Source of the DNA: Opitutaceae bacterium
GTDB taxonomy: Bacteria; Verrucomicrobiota; Verrucomicrobiia; Opitutales; Opitutaceae
Direction of reading: 5' to 3'
Assembly: GCA_003151515.1 (NCBI GenBank)
Contig: PLXS01000026.1
Location: 1-49,227, forward strand
Length of the DNA stretch: 49,227 bases
Shown one piece after another: positions 18,141 to 29,243 of the stretch; positions within the stretch are counted from its first letter, which is position 1; the number at the start of each line of letters is the position of its first letter. A program made the translations under genes and the position numbers. Under the pieces are notes generated by a model that was given only the letters and a program-made list of their open reading frames with translations, was not told where the DNA came from and did no database searches.

Positions 18141-19814
18141 ATGAGTTCAGTAATGCAAGATCTGCTCGCCCAGTCCTCCTTCGACAAGCTCAAGGAGGGC
18201 GCGATAGTCCCGGGCACCATCACCGAAGTCCGCCAGAACGAGGTCGTTGTCGACATCGGTGGCAAGTCTGAGGGGGTCATCCCCGCCGGAGAGTTCATCG
18301 ACATCGGCGAGCTCCAGATTGGCTCCACGATCGAGGTCCTGGTCGAGAAGCTCGAGGACCGCGACGGCAGCCCCATACTTTCCTTCGACAAGGCCGAGCA
18401 GAAGAAGAATTGGGACAACATCCTCACCCGCTTCCCCGAGGGCTCCGTCGCGACGGGCCGCGTGAAGGCCAAGGTGAAGGGCGGCCTGATCATCTCCATC
18501 GGCGTCGACGCGTTCATGCCGGCCTCGCACATCGACGTGCAGCCGCCCAAGAACCTCGACCAGTACGTGGGGCAGACCTACGACTTCAAGGTCCTCAAGA
18601 TCAACCTGGAGAGGAAGAACATCGTGCTTTCGCGCCGCGAGCTGATCGAGCAGCAGCGCACCGAGAAGCGCCGCGCGCTCCTCGACTCGATCCAGCCCGG
18701 CCAGTTCCGCAAGGGCATCGTCAAGAACATCACCGACTTCGGCGCGTTCATCGACCTGGACGGCATGGACGGCCTGCTGCACATCACCGACATGAGCTGG
18801 GGGCGGATCTCCCACCCGAGCGAGATGCTCAAGCAGGGCGAGGAGGTCGAGGTCATGATCATCGAGGTCAACCGCGAGAAGGAGCGGGTTTCGCTGGGCC
18901 TGAAGCAGACCACGAAGAACCCCTGGGACGAGATCGACCGCAAGTTCCCCGTCGGAGCCAAGGTCCGCGGCAAGGTCGTCAACCTCGTGCCCTACGGCGC
19001 CTTCGTCGAGATCGAGCCGGGCGTCGAGGGCCTGGTGCACATCACCGAGATGTCCTGGACCAAGCGCATCACGAAGCCCTCCGAGCTGCTCAAGGTCGGC
19101 CAGGAGCTGGACGCCGTCGTCCTCGGCATACAGAAGGAGGAGCAGAAGATCTCCCTCGGGCTGCGCCAGCTCGAGCCCAACCCGTGGGACATGGTCCGCC
19201 ACAACTACCCGATCGGGGCCCGCGTCCGCGGCAAGGTGCGCAACATGACCACCTACGGCGCCTTCATCGAGCTCGAGGAGGGCATCGACGGCATGGTGCA
19301 CGTCTCCGACCTGAGCTGGACGCGCAAGGTGAACCACCCCTCGGAGGTCCTCAAGAAGGGCGACGAGGTGGACGCCATTGTGCTCGACATCGACCCTCAG
19401 CAGCAGCGCATCAGCCTCGGCATGAAGCAGCTTGCGACCGACCCCTGGTCGGACATCGACAGCTTCTTCAAGATCGGCGACGTCGTCGAGGGCACCGTCA
19501 CCAAGGTCACCTCCTTCGGCGCCTTCGTGGAGCTCAAGGACGGCATCGACGGCCTCGTGCACATCTCCCAGATCAGCGAGGAGCGCATCGAAAAGGTTAA
19601 GGACATCCTCAAGCCGGAGCAGAAGGTCACGGCGCGCGTCATCAAGATCGACAGGGACGAGCGCAGGCTCGGGCTCTCGATCAAGGCCGCGAACTACAGC
19701 ACGGACCAGCTGGCCGCGGAGACCGCGTCCTACGAGGCCCTCAACCGCAGCGCGAGCAACGACATGATGAACCTCGGCGACATTCTCGACGAGGCCTCCA
19801 AGAAGGGCGAGTAG
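18141..19814 (+). CDS. rpsA: 30S ribosomal protein S1
   Basis: A 557-residue protein with six S1 RNA-binding domains in tandem. Each opens with G-x-V-x-G-x-V: GAIVPGTI, GSVATGRV, GQFRKGIV, GAKVRGKV, GARVRGKV and GDVVEGTV. The last four carry the conserved GAF-(V/I)-(E/D) and the HI(T/S)-(D/E/Q)-(M/I) strand, whereas domains 1 and 2 are more divergent, as is normal for true S1. S1 binds mRNA on the 30S subunit. I chose ATG 18141 (MSSVMQDLL); ATG 18153 and an upstream in-frame ATG at 18030 are alternatives. It converges on the sigma-factor gene, with 16 bases between the stops. Confidence 0.95.
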   Translation: MSSVMQDLLAQSSFDKLKEGAIVPGTITEVRQNEVVVDIGGKSEGVIPAGEFIDIGELQIGSTIEVLVEKLEDRDGSPILSFDKAEQKKNWDNILTRFPEGSVATGRVKAKVKGGLIISIGVDAFMPASHIDVQPPKNLDQYVGQTYDFKVLKINLERKNIVLSRRELIEQQRTEKRRALLDSIQPGQFRKGIVKNITDFGAFIDLDGMDGLLHITDMSWGRISHPSEMLKQGEEVEVMIIEVNREKERVSLGLKQTTKNPWDEIDRKFPVGAKVRGKVVNLVPYGAFVEIEPGVEGLVHITEMSWTKRITKPSELLKVGQELDAVVLGIQKEEQKISLGLRQLEPNPWDMVRHNYPIGARVRGKVRNMTTYGAFIELEEGIDGMVHVSDLSWTRKVNHPSEVLKKGDEVDAIVLDIDPQQQRISLGMKQLATDPWSDIDSFFKIGDVVEGTVTKVTSFGAFVELKDGIDGLVHISQISEERIEKVKDILKPEQKVTARVIKIDRDERRLGLSIKAANYSTDQLAAETASYEALNRSASNDMMNLGDILDEASKKGE

Positions 19815-19830
19815 CCCCGCCCTCCCGCCT

Positions 19831-20898
19831 TCAGGCGGAGGCCTGCTTCCTGGCCTTCGCCTCGATGAACTCGCGGATGACCGTCATGCGCTTGCGCTGG
19901 CGCTCCTCCTGCTCGACCTCGTCGGCGGTGCGCACGGCCTCGTTCTTGGCCAGCGCCCGGCGCATCTTTCCCAGCGCGATGTACTCGAGCTGGCGGATGC
20001 GCTCGCGCGTGACATTGAAGCGCCGGCCGACCTCCTCGAGCGTGAGCTCGCTGTGGCCGTCGAGCCCGAAGCGCATGCGTATGATGTCCGCCTCGCGCTT
20101 GTCGAGGGAGTCCACCATCGAGTGCAGGTCCAGGCTCTGGTTCTTCTCGCGCAGGTTCTCGAAGGGGCTCGCGGCGTTCTCGTCGCCCACGATCTCGCCG
20201 AACGTTGCCGAGTCGCCGTCTTCGCCCACGGGCGCGTCCAGTGAGGCCGGCCGCACGCTCACGGACTTGAGGTGGGCCACCTTCGCGGTCGGGATCTGCA
20301 GCTCCATCGCGAGCTCCTCGTCCGTGGGCTCCCTGCCCAGGCGCTCCGAGATCTGCATCGCGGTCTTTCTCATGCGCGAGATCTTGTCGACCAGGTGGAC
20401 GGGCAGGCGGATCGTCTTGGACTGGTTCGCGAGGGCCCGCTTTATCGACTGCTTGATCCACCAGGCGGCGTACGTGGAGAGCTTGCCCCCCTTGCGCGGG
20501 TCGAAGCGCTCGACGGCCTTCACGAGCCCGATGTTGCCCTCGCTGATGAGGTCAAGCAGCGGCAGCCCGAAGTCCTTGTAGTCCATCGCGATCTTAACGA
20601 CCAGGCGCAGGTTGGCCTTGATCATGTGCTCGCGGGCGGCCATGTCGCCGCGCCGGATGCGCCTGGCCAGGCTAACTTCCTCATCGATGGTCAGAAGCGC
20701 GGTCTTGCCAATCTCCTGCAGGTAGATCTGGAGGTTGCTGCGCTCCAGGGGGGGCGCCAGCGGCTCGGCCGGCTCGGGCTTCTCGAGGAAGGACGGCGGG
20801 CTCGCCATGTCCGCCGAGCTGCCCATGGGCCGGGCCTGGTCGGCCTCAGCGGTGTCCGCTTCCTCCATGGGCCTGCTGGCCCGCATTTTCGTGCGCAT
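19831..20898 (-). CDS. Sigma-70 family RNA polymerase sigma factor (group 1/2)
   Basis: A 355-residue factor. After a disordered 50-residue N-terminus come region 1.2 (SNLQIYLQEIGKTALL), region 2 (LLDLISEGNIGLVKAVERFD, YAAWWIKQSI), region 3 (ISERLGREPTDEELA) and region 4 (ELTLEEVGRRFNVTRERIRQLE). Region 1.1 is missing, so this is either a short primary sigma or an RpoS-like group 2 factor. The conserved recognition helices predict ordinary TTGACA/TATAAT promoters. It ends with a basic tail (IREFIEAKARKQASA). The 178 bases upstream to trpE are AT-rich and presumably hold its promoter. Confidence 0.9.
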   Translation of the reverse strand: MRTKMRASRPMEEADTAEADQARPMGSSADMASPPSFLEKPEPAEPLAPPLERSNLQIYLQEIGKTALLTIDEEVSLARRIRRGDMAAREHMIKANLRLVVKIAMDYKDFGLPLLDLISEGNIGLVKAVERFDPRKGGKLSTYAAWWIKQSIKRALANQSKTIRLPVHLVDKISRMRKTAMQISERLGREPTDEELAMELQIPTAKVAHLKSVSVRPASLDAPVGEDGDSATFGEIVGDENAASPFENLREKNQSLDLHSMVDSLDKREADIIRMRFGLDGHSELTLEEVGRRFNVTRERIRQLEYIALGKMRRALAKNEAVRTADEVEQEERQRKRMTVIREFIEAKARKQASA

Positions 20899-21076
20899 TG
20901 TGAGTCTTCTTATTTGAGTATCGAAAGGCTGAGTTGTTCCCCCGTACCTAGCCTAAACCGTTCCCAGATGTAATACGCAGGCCTCCCCGGGAAGATTCGG
21001 TTTTTACACATTAAATCCGGGTTATTTTGGCACACCAGGCCCCTTTCGGGGCGCAATATGGCGCTCGGGCCCCGGT

Positions 21077-22561
21077 TCAGAACCGGGAGGCGATCTCGAC
21101 CGCCTTAAAGAGCGCCCCGGCCTTGTTGACCGTCTCCATGTACTCCGCCGAGGGCTCGGAATCGGCCACGACGCCTCCGCCGGCCTGGATGTAGACGCGC
21201 CCGTCCCGCACGAGGGCGGTTCGAAGGGTGATGCACGAGTCCAGGTTGCCGTCGTAGCCGAAGTACCCCAGGGCGCCCGCGTAAAAGCCGCGCTGGACGG
21301 GCTCCTTCTCCGCTATGATCTGCATCGCTCTCACCTTCGGCGCGCCGCTCACGGTCCCCGCCGGGAAGGTCGCGCGCATGAGGTCGAAGGCGTTGCGGGC
21401 GGGGTCGATCACGCCCTCGACCTGGGAGACGATGTGCATGACGTGCGAATAGCGCTCGACGAACATGTACTCGGGCACGTGGATCGAGCCGAACGTGCAG
21501 ACGCGCCCGATGTCGTTGCGCGCGAGGTCGACCAGCATCAGGTGCTCGGCGCGCTCCTTCTCGTCGCCGAGGAGCTCCTTCTCGAGCGCGAGGTCCTCCT
21601 CGTGCGTGGCGCCGCGCCTTCGCGTCCCCGCGATCGGGCGGATCTCGACAAGGCCCTCCGTCAGGCGCACGTGCACCTCGGGCGACGCCCCGACGAGCGC
21701 GTAGTCGCCGGTGTCCAGGATGAACGTGTAGGGCGAGGGGTTCACGGTGCGAAGCGCCCGGTAGAGGTCGAGCGGCGTCCTGGAGAACGGCCGGGTGAAG
21801 CGCTGCGACGGGACGACCTGGATGATGTCGCCCGCCCGGATGTACTCCTTGACGCTCTCGACCAGGCTCTCGTACTCGGCCCTCGTGAAGTTGCCCTGGG
21901 GCACCTCGACGGCCGCGGGCGCCACGAGCGGCGCCGGGGCGAGGGAGCTCGGCTCCTTAAGGATGCTGAAGAGCGCCTGCAGTTCCGCGCAGGCCGCTCC
22001 GTACGCAGCCTCCGCGCCCCCCTCGGGCACGTGCGCGTTCACGCACAGCCTCAGGGTCTGCTTCGCGCGGTCGAAGATCAGCAGCGAGTCCGACATCATG
22101 AAGTAGACGAGGGGCAGCGCGAGCTCGTCCCTGGGGGCGGCGGGGACCGTGGGCTCGATCCGCGTCACGTACTCGTAGCTTATGTACCCCACGGCGCCCC
22201 CGGTGAAGCGCGGCATGCCCGGAAGGCTGACCGGCCGGAACTCCTTGACCTCCGCCTCCACGATCGAGAGCGGGTCGCGGGGCGTGGGCACGGTCCTCGG
22301 GGCTTGGCCGGCCTCCCGGATCACCGTCACCTGGGGGCCGCAGGCGAAGGTCTTTCGGGGGCGGCAGCCGATGAAGCTGTAGCGCGAGAGGCGCTCGCCG
22401 CCCTCGACGGACTCCAGGAGGTAGGCCGGGCCGTGGGCGCGCAGCTTCGCGTAGGCCGAGACCGGCGTCTCGAAGTCCGCCATCAGGTCCGCGTAGACCG
22501 GCACCAGGTTTCCCTTCCCGCAGAGCGCCAGGAAGTCCTTCTTGGACGGGTGGATGTCCAT
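21077..22561 (-). CDS. trpE: Anthranilate synthase component I
   Basis: This 494-residue chorismate-utilising enzyme makes anthranilate for tryptophan synthesis. The N-terminus carries the Trp-binding region (LLESVEGGERLSRYSF). The catalytic domain shows IIQVVPSQRF, EIRPIAGTRRRG, HLMLVDLARND, GTVSGAPKVRAM and QAGGGVVADS, all standard. It starts two bases after the glmS stop, so glmS and trpE are one transcript. No trpG is adjacent. The frame is open further upstream through glmS in another frame, but homology starts at ATG 22561. Confidence 0.96.
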   Translation of the reverse strand: MDIHPSKKDFLALCGKGNLVPVYADLMADFETPVSAYAKLRAHGPAYLLESVEGGERLSRYSFIGCRPRKTFACGPQVTVIREAGQAPRTVPTPRDPLSIVEAEVKEFRPVSLPGMPRFTGGAVGYISYEYVTRIEPTVPAAPRDELALPLVYFMMSDSLLIFDRAKQTLRLCVNAHVPEGGAEAAYGAACAELQALFSILKEPSSLAPAPLVAPAAVEVPQGNFTRAEYESLVESVKEYIRAGDIIQVVPSQRFTRPFSRTPLDLYRALRTVNPSPYTFILDTGDYALVGASPEVHVRLTEGLVEIRPIAGTRRRGATHEEDLALEKELLGDEKERAEHLMLVDLARNDIGRVCTFGSIHVPEYMFVERYSHVMHIVSQVEGVIDPARNAFDLMRATFPAGTVSGAPKVRAMQIIAEKEPVQRGFYAGALGYFGYDGNLDSCITLRTALVRDGRVYIQAGGGVVADSEPSAEYMETVNKAGALFKAVEIASRF

Positions 22562-22563
22562 GG

Positions 22564-24417
<1,854 letters not shown>

Positions 24418-24495
24418 GGGTGTTGTTGGTTGCGAATGCCCCCCGCGATGAATTGGCTCGCGAAGAGCCTGTCCACGATAGAAAAGGGAATTGCC

Positions 24496-25785
24496 ATGAC
24501 CACCCAAAAACGCGTGCTTGCCGTGATCATGGGGGGCGGCCGCGGGACTCGGCTCGCGCCCCTGACGCTCGAGCGCTGCAAGCCGGCCGTGCCCCTCGCC
24601 GGCAAGTACCGGCTCGTCGACATACCCATCAGCAACTGCATCAACTCCGAGATCAACCGCATCTTCCTCCTGTCGCAGTTCAACACGGCCTCGCTGCACC
24701 GCCACGTCCAGGGCGCCTACCAGTTCGACCCGTTCGGCGGCGGCTTCGTCGACATCCTCTCGGCCGAGCAGACGGAGAAGAGCCTGGACTGGTACCAGGG
24801 GACCGCCGACGCCGTTCGGCGCAACCTGATCCACTTCCGCAAGTACCCCCACGACCTGATCCTCATCCTCTCGGGCGACCAGCTCTACCGCATGGACTTT
24901 CGGGAGGCGATCGAGCAGCACCTGGCGACCGGGGCCGACGTCACGATATCGGCCAAGCCGTTCCCGGCCGCGGGCGTCGAGGGCCTGGGGCTCATGCGCG
25001 TCGGCGACGACCTCTCGATCCAGGAGTTTGTGGAGAAGCCCAAGGACCCGGCCGTGATCGCGAAGCTGGCGCTCGGGCCGGCCCTCGCGGCGAAGCTCGC
25101 CGTCAAGACCAGCGAGAAGCAGTGCCTGGCCAACATGGGCATCTACGTCTTCAACCGCGCCGTGCTCGCCGAGGCCCTCGAGAACCCGATGACGGACTTC
25201 GGCAGGGAGGTGATCCCGTCCCTGCTCGGCAGAAAGAAGATGTTCGCGCACATCTTCGAAGGCTATTGGGAGGACATCGGCACCGTGCGCGCGTTCTTCG
25301 ACGCGAACCTCGCCCTCGCGCAGCCGCTGCCGCCGTTCAACTTCTTCGACGCGACGATGCCGGTCTACACGCGCTACGAGTTCCTTCCGGCCTCGAAGTT
25401 GAACAAGTGCTCGGTCGACAACGTGATCGTGGCCGACGGCTGCATCCTCACCGACTCGAGGATGAAGCACAGCATCTTCGGCATCCGCTCCTTCCTGGGA
25501 GAGGGCTCGGACATCGAGGACACGGTCATCATGGGCGCCGACTACTACGAGACGCCCGAGCAGATCGCCTCGAACGCCGCGCGCGGCAAGCCCAACATCG
25601 GCATCGGCCCGGGCTGCTTCGTGCGGCAGGCCATCATCGACAAGAACGCGCGCATCGGGGCCGGCACCAAGCTGACGGCCGCCGGCAAGGCGGACGGCAC
25701 CTACGTGAACGGGGCGGTCGTCATCCGCGACGGGGTCCTCGTGGTGCCGAAGGGCGCCGTCCTGCCCCCTGGCACCGTGGTCTAG
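24496..25785 (+). CDS. glgC: Glucose-1-phosphate adenylyltransferase
   Basis: This 429-residue enzyme makes ADP-glucose for glycogen. The nucleotidyltransferase signature is IMGGGRGTRLAPLT; VDIPISNCINSEI, LSGDQLYRMD and EFVEKPKDP follow in order. The C-terminus is a left-handed beta-helix (NVIVADGCILTDSR, TVIMGADYYET, NARIG). AAAAGGG precedes ATG 24496; ATG 24436 in frame is less likely. It is divergent from glmS and convergent with lgt, and the two stops share the palindrome CTAG at 25782-25785. Confidence 0.96.
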   Translation: MTTQKRVLAVIMGGGRGTRLAPLTLERCKPAVPLAGKYRLVDIPISNCINSEINRIFLLSQFNTASLHRHVQGAYQFDPFGGGFVDILSAEQTEKSLDWYQGTADAVRRNLIHFRKYPHDLILILSGDQLYRMDFREAIEQHLATGADVTISAKPFPAAGVEGLGLMRVGDDLSIQEFVEKPKDPAVIAKLALGPALAAKLAVKTSEKQCLANMGIYVFNRAVLAEALENPMTDFGREVIPSLLGRKKMFAHIFEGYWEDIGTVRAFFDANLALAQPLPPFNFFDATMPVYTRYEFLPASKLNKCSVDNVIVADGCILTDSRMKHSIFGIRSFLGEGSDIEDTVIMGADYYETPEQIASNAARGKPNIGIGPGCFVRQAIIDKNARIGAGTKLTAAGKADGTYVNGAVVIRDGVLVVPKGAVLPPGTVV

Positions 25786-26603
25786 GGCCCGGGGGGCGCC
25801 AGGGGCACAGTCCTTCGCTGGCGAAGGTAGAGGCCCGCCGCCACCATGAAGAGGGAGTAGAACGTCCCGCGGCTCAAGCCCAGGATGAGCGAGGCGTCGG
25901 GCTCCCTGAAGGCCTCCCCGGCCATGCGCAGGCACCCGTAGAGAACCAGGAACTCCCCGGACAGGCGCCCGGGCCGGGAGCGCACGATGTCGCTCCTCCA
26001 GAAGCGCCACTGCATGAACGCGAGCAGGAGCGCGCCCTCAAGCAGGGCCTCGTAGAGCTGCGAGGGGTGGCGCGGGACGAGGGGCAGGGGGCTTCGCGGG
26101 AAGATGACGGCCCAGGGCACCTGCGCGGGCCTGCCCCAGAGCTCGCCGTTCACGAAGTTCGCGATCCGCCCGAGAAAGAGCCCCACGGGCGCCGTCGACG
26201 CGACCAGGTCCCACAGGTGCAGGAGCGCTATGCGCTCGGCCCTCGAGAACCACGCGATCGCCAGCATGACGCCGACCAGGCCCCCGTGGAACGACATTCC
26301 GCCCTCCCAGACGCGCAGGATGGCGAAGGGGTCGCTCGGGAACGTGCGCCAGGCGTCGTAGAGGAGGTACGAGCCGACGCGCCCCCCGGCCACGACGCCG
26401 ATGACGGCGGCGACCATGAAGTCGGCGATCTTCGCCGTGGACAGGAGCGACCTTCCGGAGGCGGCGTAAAGGTGCAGGAGCCACGCCGACGCGACGAAGC
26501 CCGCCGCGTAGGCGAGCCCGTAGTAGCGGATCCCGAACGAGTCCGTGAAGTGGATGAGGAACGGGTCGAGCCGGTCCACCCAGTACGCCAGGACGGGCGT
26601 CAT
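25782..26603 (-). CDS. lgt: Prolipoprotein diacylglyceryl transferase
   Basis: A 273-residue multi-pass inner-membrane enzyme that adds diacylglycerol to lipobox cysteines. Key segments are GIRYYGLAYAAGF, GGRVGSYLLYD, GGMSFHGGLVG (with the essential His), the Lgt signature GRIANFVNGELWGRP, and HPSQLYEALLEG. Several hydrophobic helices span the chain. Its ATG overlaps the stop of the CNNM/CBS gene (ATGA), so translation is coupled. The window encodes at least one clear lipoprotein substrate (17376-17846). Confidence 0.95.
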   Translation of the reverse strand: MTPVLAYWVDRLDPFLIHFTDSFGIRYYGLAYAAGFVASAWLLHLYAASGRSLLSTAKIADFMVAAVIGVVAGGRVGSYLLYDAWRTFPSDPFAILRVWEGGMSFHGGLVGVMLAIAWFSRAERIALLHLWDLVASTAPVGLFLGRIANFVNGELWGRPAQVPWAVIFPRSPLPLVPRHPSQLYEALLEGALLLAFMQWRFWRSDIVRSRPGRLSGEFLVLYGCLRMAGEAFREPDASLILGLSRGTFYSLFMVAAGLYLRQRRTVPLAPPGP

Positions 26604-27643
26604 ACGCGGCGGCTCTTGTCCTGCTTCTGGAGCTTCGCGCGCGCCAGCTCCCGCATGTCGACGGCCACGTCGTCCTTCTCGAAGATCTCGCGGCCGAGCA
26701 GGTGCTCGATGATGTCCTCCATGGTGACCACCCCGGATGTCGAGCCGAACTCGTCGACGACGACAAGCATCTTGTTGTGGGTCTTCAGGCACAGCTGCAG
26801 GGCGTTCGCGACCGTGGCCGTCTCGGGGGTGAACTGCGCCTCCTGCATGAAGTGCTCGACCAGCGCCGCGTCCTGGTCGAGCGCCTTGGCCTTCAGCAGG
26901 TCGCGGCTTCGCACGATGCCGGCGACGTCGTCGATGTTCTTGCCGTAGACGGGCATCCGGCCGAAGGTGAGGGTCGGGTGCTCGGCGAACACGTCGGCGA
27001 CCGAGGAGGACCTGTTGAGCGCCGTGACGACGGTGCGCGGGGTCATGATCTCGCTCACGCGCACGTTGTCCAGGGAGAGGGCGTTGGCGATGATGCTCGA
27101 CTCGCTCGAGGTGATCGTCCCCTCCAGCGCCCCGCGCTCGGCAAGCAGCAGGATCTCCTCCTCGGAGCCGTGCAGCTTCGCGGGCGGACCGACGAACGGG
27201 CGCACGACGAGCGCGCAGAACCAGGTCACGGGCAGGAGCACCGTGCGCAGCCAGCCGATGGGATAGACGACGATCGGCTGGAGCTGGCGCCGGTGGGTGA
27301 CGCCGATGTTCTTGGGCAGGACCTCGGAGAAGAGCAGCAGCACCGCCCCGAAGGCGATCGAGATCACGACCAGCGCCTGCCCGCCGTAGAAGTGGACGGC
27401 CAGGGCGCCCACGAGCACCGAGCCCAGGCTGTTGGCCGCCGTGTTCATGGTGAGGATGGCCGTGATCGTGGCGTCGATCTCCCTCTTGAGCGTCTCGAGC
27501 AGGACGCCCCTGCGCGGGCGCGTCTTCTTGAGCGCCTCGATCTCGGCTATGGTCGTCGAGAGCACGATCGACTCGAAGAGCGAGCACAGGAAGGACGCGC
27601 CGATAGTCAGGACGATGACTAGGGGGAGGACGGACCGGATCAT
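26600..27643 (-). CDS. CNNM-domain / CBS-pair membrane protein (HlyC/CorC family)
   Basis: A 347-residue protein with an N-terminal CNNM (DUF21) membrane domain. Hydrophobic helices are at about 3-27, 58-85, 88-107 and 125-145, with TMNTAANSLGS between helices. A CBS pair follows (SEIMTPRTVV and VVDEFGSTSGVVTMEDI). The family includes Mg2+ or Co2+ efflux-linked proteins such as CorB/CorC and YtfL/TlyC. The usual C-terminal CorC_HlyC domain is missing: the chain ends soon after the second CBS motif. It is upstream of and overlaps lgt. Confidence 0.85.
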   Translation of the reverse strand: MIRSVLPLVIVLTIGASFLCSLFESIVLSTTIAEIEALKKTRPRRGVLLETLKREIDATITAILTMNTAANSLGSVLVGALAVHFYGGQALVVISIAFGAVLLLFSEVLPKNIGVTHRRQLQPIVVYPIGWLRTVLLPVTWFCALVVRPFVGPPAKLHGSEEEILLLAERGALEGTITSSESSIIANALSLDNVRVSEIMTPRTVVTALNRSSSVADVFAEHPTLTFGRMPVYGKNIDDVAGIVRSRDLLKAKALDQDAALVEHFMQEAQFTPETATVANALQLCLKTHNKMLVVVDEFGSTSGVVTMEDIIEHLLGREIFEKDDVAVDMRELARAKLQKQDKSRRV

Positions 27644-27724
27644 GTCCCCGGAAGGCTAGGCCGGGGCGGCCGCCTTTCCGAACACAAAAGAGCCTTGCAG
27701 CGGCGCGGGTTTCGGGGGCTACGT

Positions 27725-28834
27725 ATGGCCATGGGCGAACTCAAACGAACCCCCCTGCGCGACTTCCACGCCGCGCACGGGGCGAAGCTCGTCGACTTCG
27801 CGGGCTGGGAGATGCCCGTGCAGTACAGGAGCATACTGGAGGAGCACAAGGCGGTGCGGCGCGCCGCGGGCCTGTTCGACGTGAGCCACATGGGCGAGGT
27901 GGACGTCCGGGGCCGCGGGGCCGGGGCGTTCCTGAACGCCCTCGTGACGAACGACGTCGCCAAGATGTACCCGGGCAGGGTGCTCTATTCCCCCATGTGC
28001 CGGCCGGACGGAGGCGTCGTGGACGACCTGCTCGTGTACATGCGCGGGCCCGACGACTACTTCCTGTGCATCAACGCCGGCAACATCGCCACGGACCTGG
28101 AATGGATGCACGCGAGGGCCGCGGGATTCGACGTCACGGTCACGGACCGGTCGGCGGCCTACGCGCTGCTCGCGGTGCAGGGCCCGAGGGCCGCCGCCAT
28201 CGTCCAATCCATCGCCTCCGTGGGGCTCGGCCCGGTCAAGTACTACCACTTCACGCAGGGCGAGGTGGCCGGCGTGCGCTGCTTGATCAGCCGCACGGGC
28301 TACACGGGCGAGGATGGCTTTGAGCTCTACCACGCGGCGAGCGCGGCCGTCCCTCTGGCCGAGGCGGTCCTCGCCGCGGGCGCGCCGCACGGCCTGGAGC
28401 TGTGCGGCCTGGGCGCCCGCGACAGCCTGCGCCTGGAGGCCGGATACCCGCTTTACGGGCACGAGCTCTCGGCGACGATCTCGCCCCTGGCGGCCGGCCT
28501 CGGCTGGACCGTGAAGCTCGACAAGGGGGTCGACTTCTGCGGGAGCGCGGCCCTTGCGGCCGAGAAGAGGGACGGCCCGGCGCGCCGCGTCGTCTTCTTC
28601 AGGACCGGCGACCGCAGGATCGTGCGCCCGGAGACGCCCGTCGCGGGCCCCGCAGGCGCCGCCGTCGGGCGGGTGCTCTCGGGCACGCTCTCGCCGATGC
28701 TCTGCGAGGCCATCGGGACGGCGCTCGTGGACTCGGGCGCGGCCGCGGGGCCGCTCGCGGCCGACGTCAGGGGCAGCTCCATCGACTTGCGGCTCGTCAA
28801 GCCCCCGTTCGTCGAGCTAAGAAAGTCCCCATGA
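27725..28834 (+). CDS. gcvT: Glycine cleavage system T protein (aminomethyltransferase)
   Basis: A 369-residue tetrahydrofolate-dependent aminomethyltransferase. TPLRDFHAAHGAKLVDFAGW, LFDVSHMGEV, SRTGYTGEDGFELYH, GLGARDSLRLEAGYPLYGHE and the C-terminal barrel ending VKPPFVEL are diagnostic. It releases ammonia and methylene-THF from the aminomethyl group carried by GcvH. I chose ATG 27725; ATG 27731 two codons later is equally possible. The stop overlaps gcvH (ATGA). GcvP is not within the window. Confidence 0.96.
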   Translation: MAMGELKRTPLRDFHAAHGAKLVDFAGWEMPVQYRSILEEHKAVRRAAGLFDVSHMGEVDVRGRGAGAFLNALVTNDVAKMYPGRVLYSPMCRPDGGVVDDLLVYMRGPDDYFLCINAGNIATDLEWMHARAAGFDVTVTDRSAAYALLAVQGPRAAAIVQSIASVGLGPVKYYHFTQGEVAGVRCLISRTGYTGEDGFELYHAASAAVPLAEAVLAAGAPHGLELCGLGARDSLRLEAGYPLYGHELSATISPLAAGLGWTVKLDKGVDFCGSAALAAEKRDGPARRVVFFRTGDRRIVRPETPVAGPAGAAVGRVLSGTLSPMLCEAIGTALVDSGAAAGPLAADVRGSSIDLRLVKPPFVELRKSP

Positions 28835-29214
28835 GCAACGTCCCCTCGGACCTCCGCTACGCAAAATCCCACGAGTGGCTAAAGCCCGCGGCCGACGGCA
28901 CAGCCACGGTCGGTATAACCGACTACGCGCAGGGGTCGCTCGGCGACATCACCTACGTGCAGCTGCCCAAGGTCGGGGCGGCCTTGAGGGCGGGCGCCTC
29001 GTTCGGGGTCGTCGAGTCCGTCAAGGCGGCCTCCGACCTCTACGCGCCGGCGGCAGGCGCCGTGCTCGCGGTCAACTCGGCCCTGGAGGGTGCCCCGGAG
29101 ACCCTCAACAAGGACCCGTACGGCGCCGGCTGGATCCTCAAGCTAAGGCTGGCGGACCCGCCCGAGGCGGGGGCCCTCATGGACGCCGCCGCGTACGCGA
29201 AGCTGACGGCCTAG
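28831..29214 (+). CDS. gcvH: Glycine cleavage system H protein
   Basis: A 127-residue lipoyl carrier. HEWLKPAADGTATVGITDY and the lipoyl-attachment segment VVESVKAASDLYAP (Lys65) are those of GcvH; NKDPYGAGWILKL and the C-terminal helix complete the fold. It shuttles the aminomethyl group between P, T and L proteins. It is translationally coupled to gcvT and converges on typA, with 20 bases between the stops. Confidence 0.96.
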   Translation: MSNVPSDLRYAKSHEWLKPAADGTATVGITDYAQGSLGDITYVQLPKVGAALRAGASFGVVESVKAASDLYAPAAGAVLAVNSALEGAPETLNKDPYGAGWILKLRLADPPEAGALMDAAAYAKLTA

Positions 29215-29243
29215 GGGCCCCGCAAAAGGGGGCGCTAGGCCCC
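29213..29243. terminator. Possible bidirectional terminator between gcvH and typA
   Basis: GGGGCC (29213-29218) pairs with GGCCCC (29238-29243), and an alternative inner stem GCCCC (29216-29220) pairs with GGGGC (29229-29233). There is no T run on either side, so efficiency is uncertain. Its position between two convergent genes is the main support. Confidence 0.35.

Noticed and set aside
21039..21052. GCCCC/GGGGC hairpin downstream of trpE as a terminator
   Set aside because: The stem is five base pairs and no T run follows on the minus strand; too weak to annotate.
24418..24495. glmS ribozyme in the glmS leader
   Set aside because: Only 78 bases separate glmS and glgC, too short for the ribozyme, and no core sequence is visible.
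24420..26948. 842-codon plus-strand frame across glgC and lgt
   Set aside because: It overlaps two well-supported genes, has shadow composition and shows no domain.
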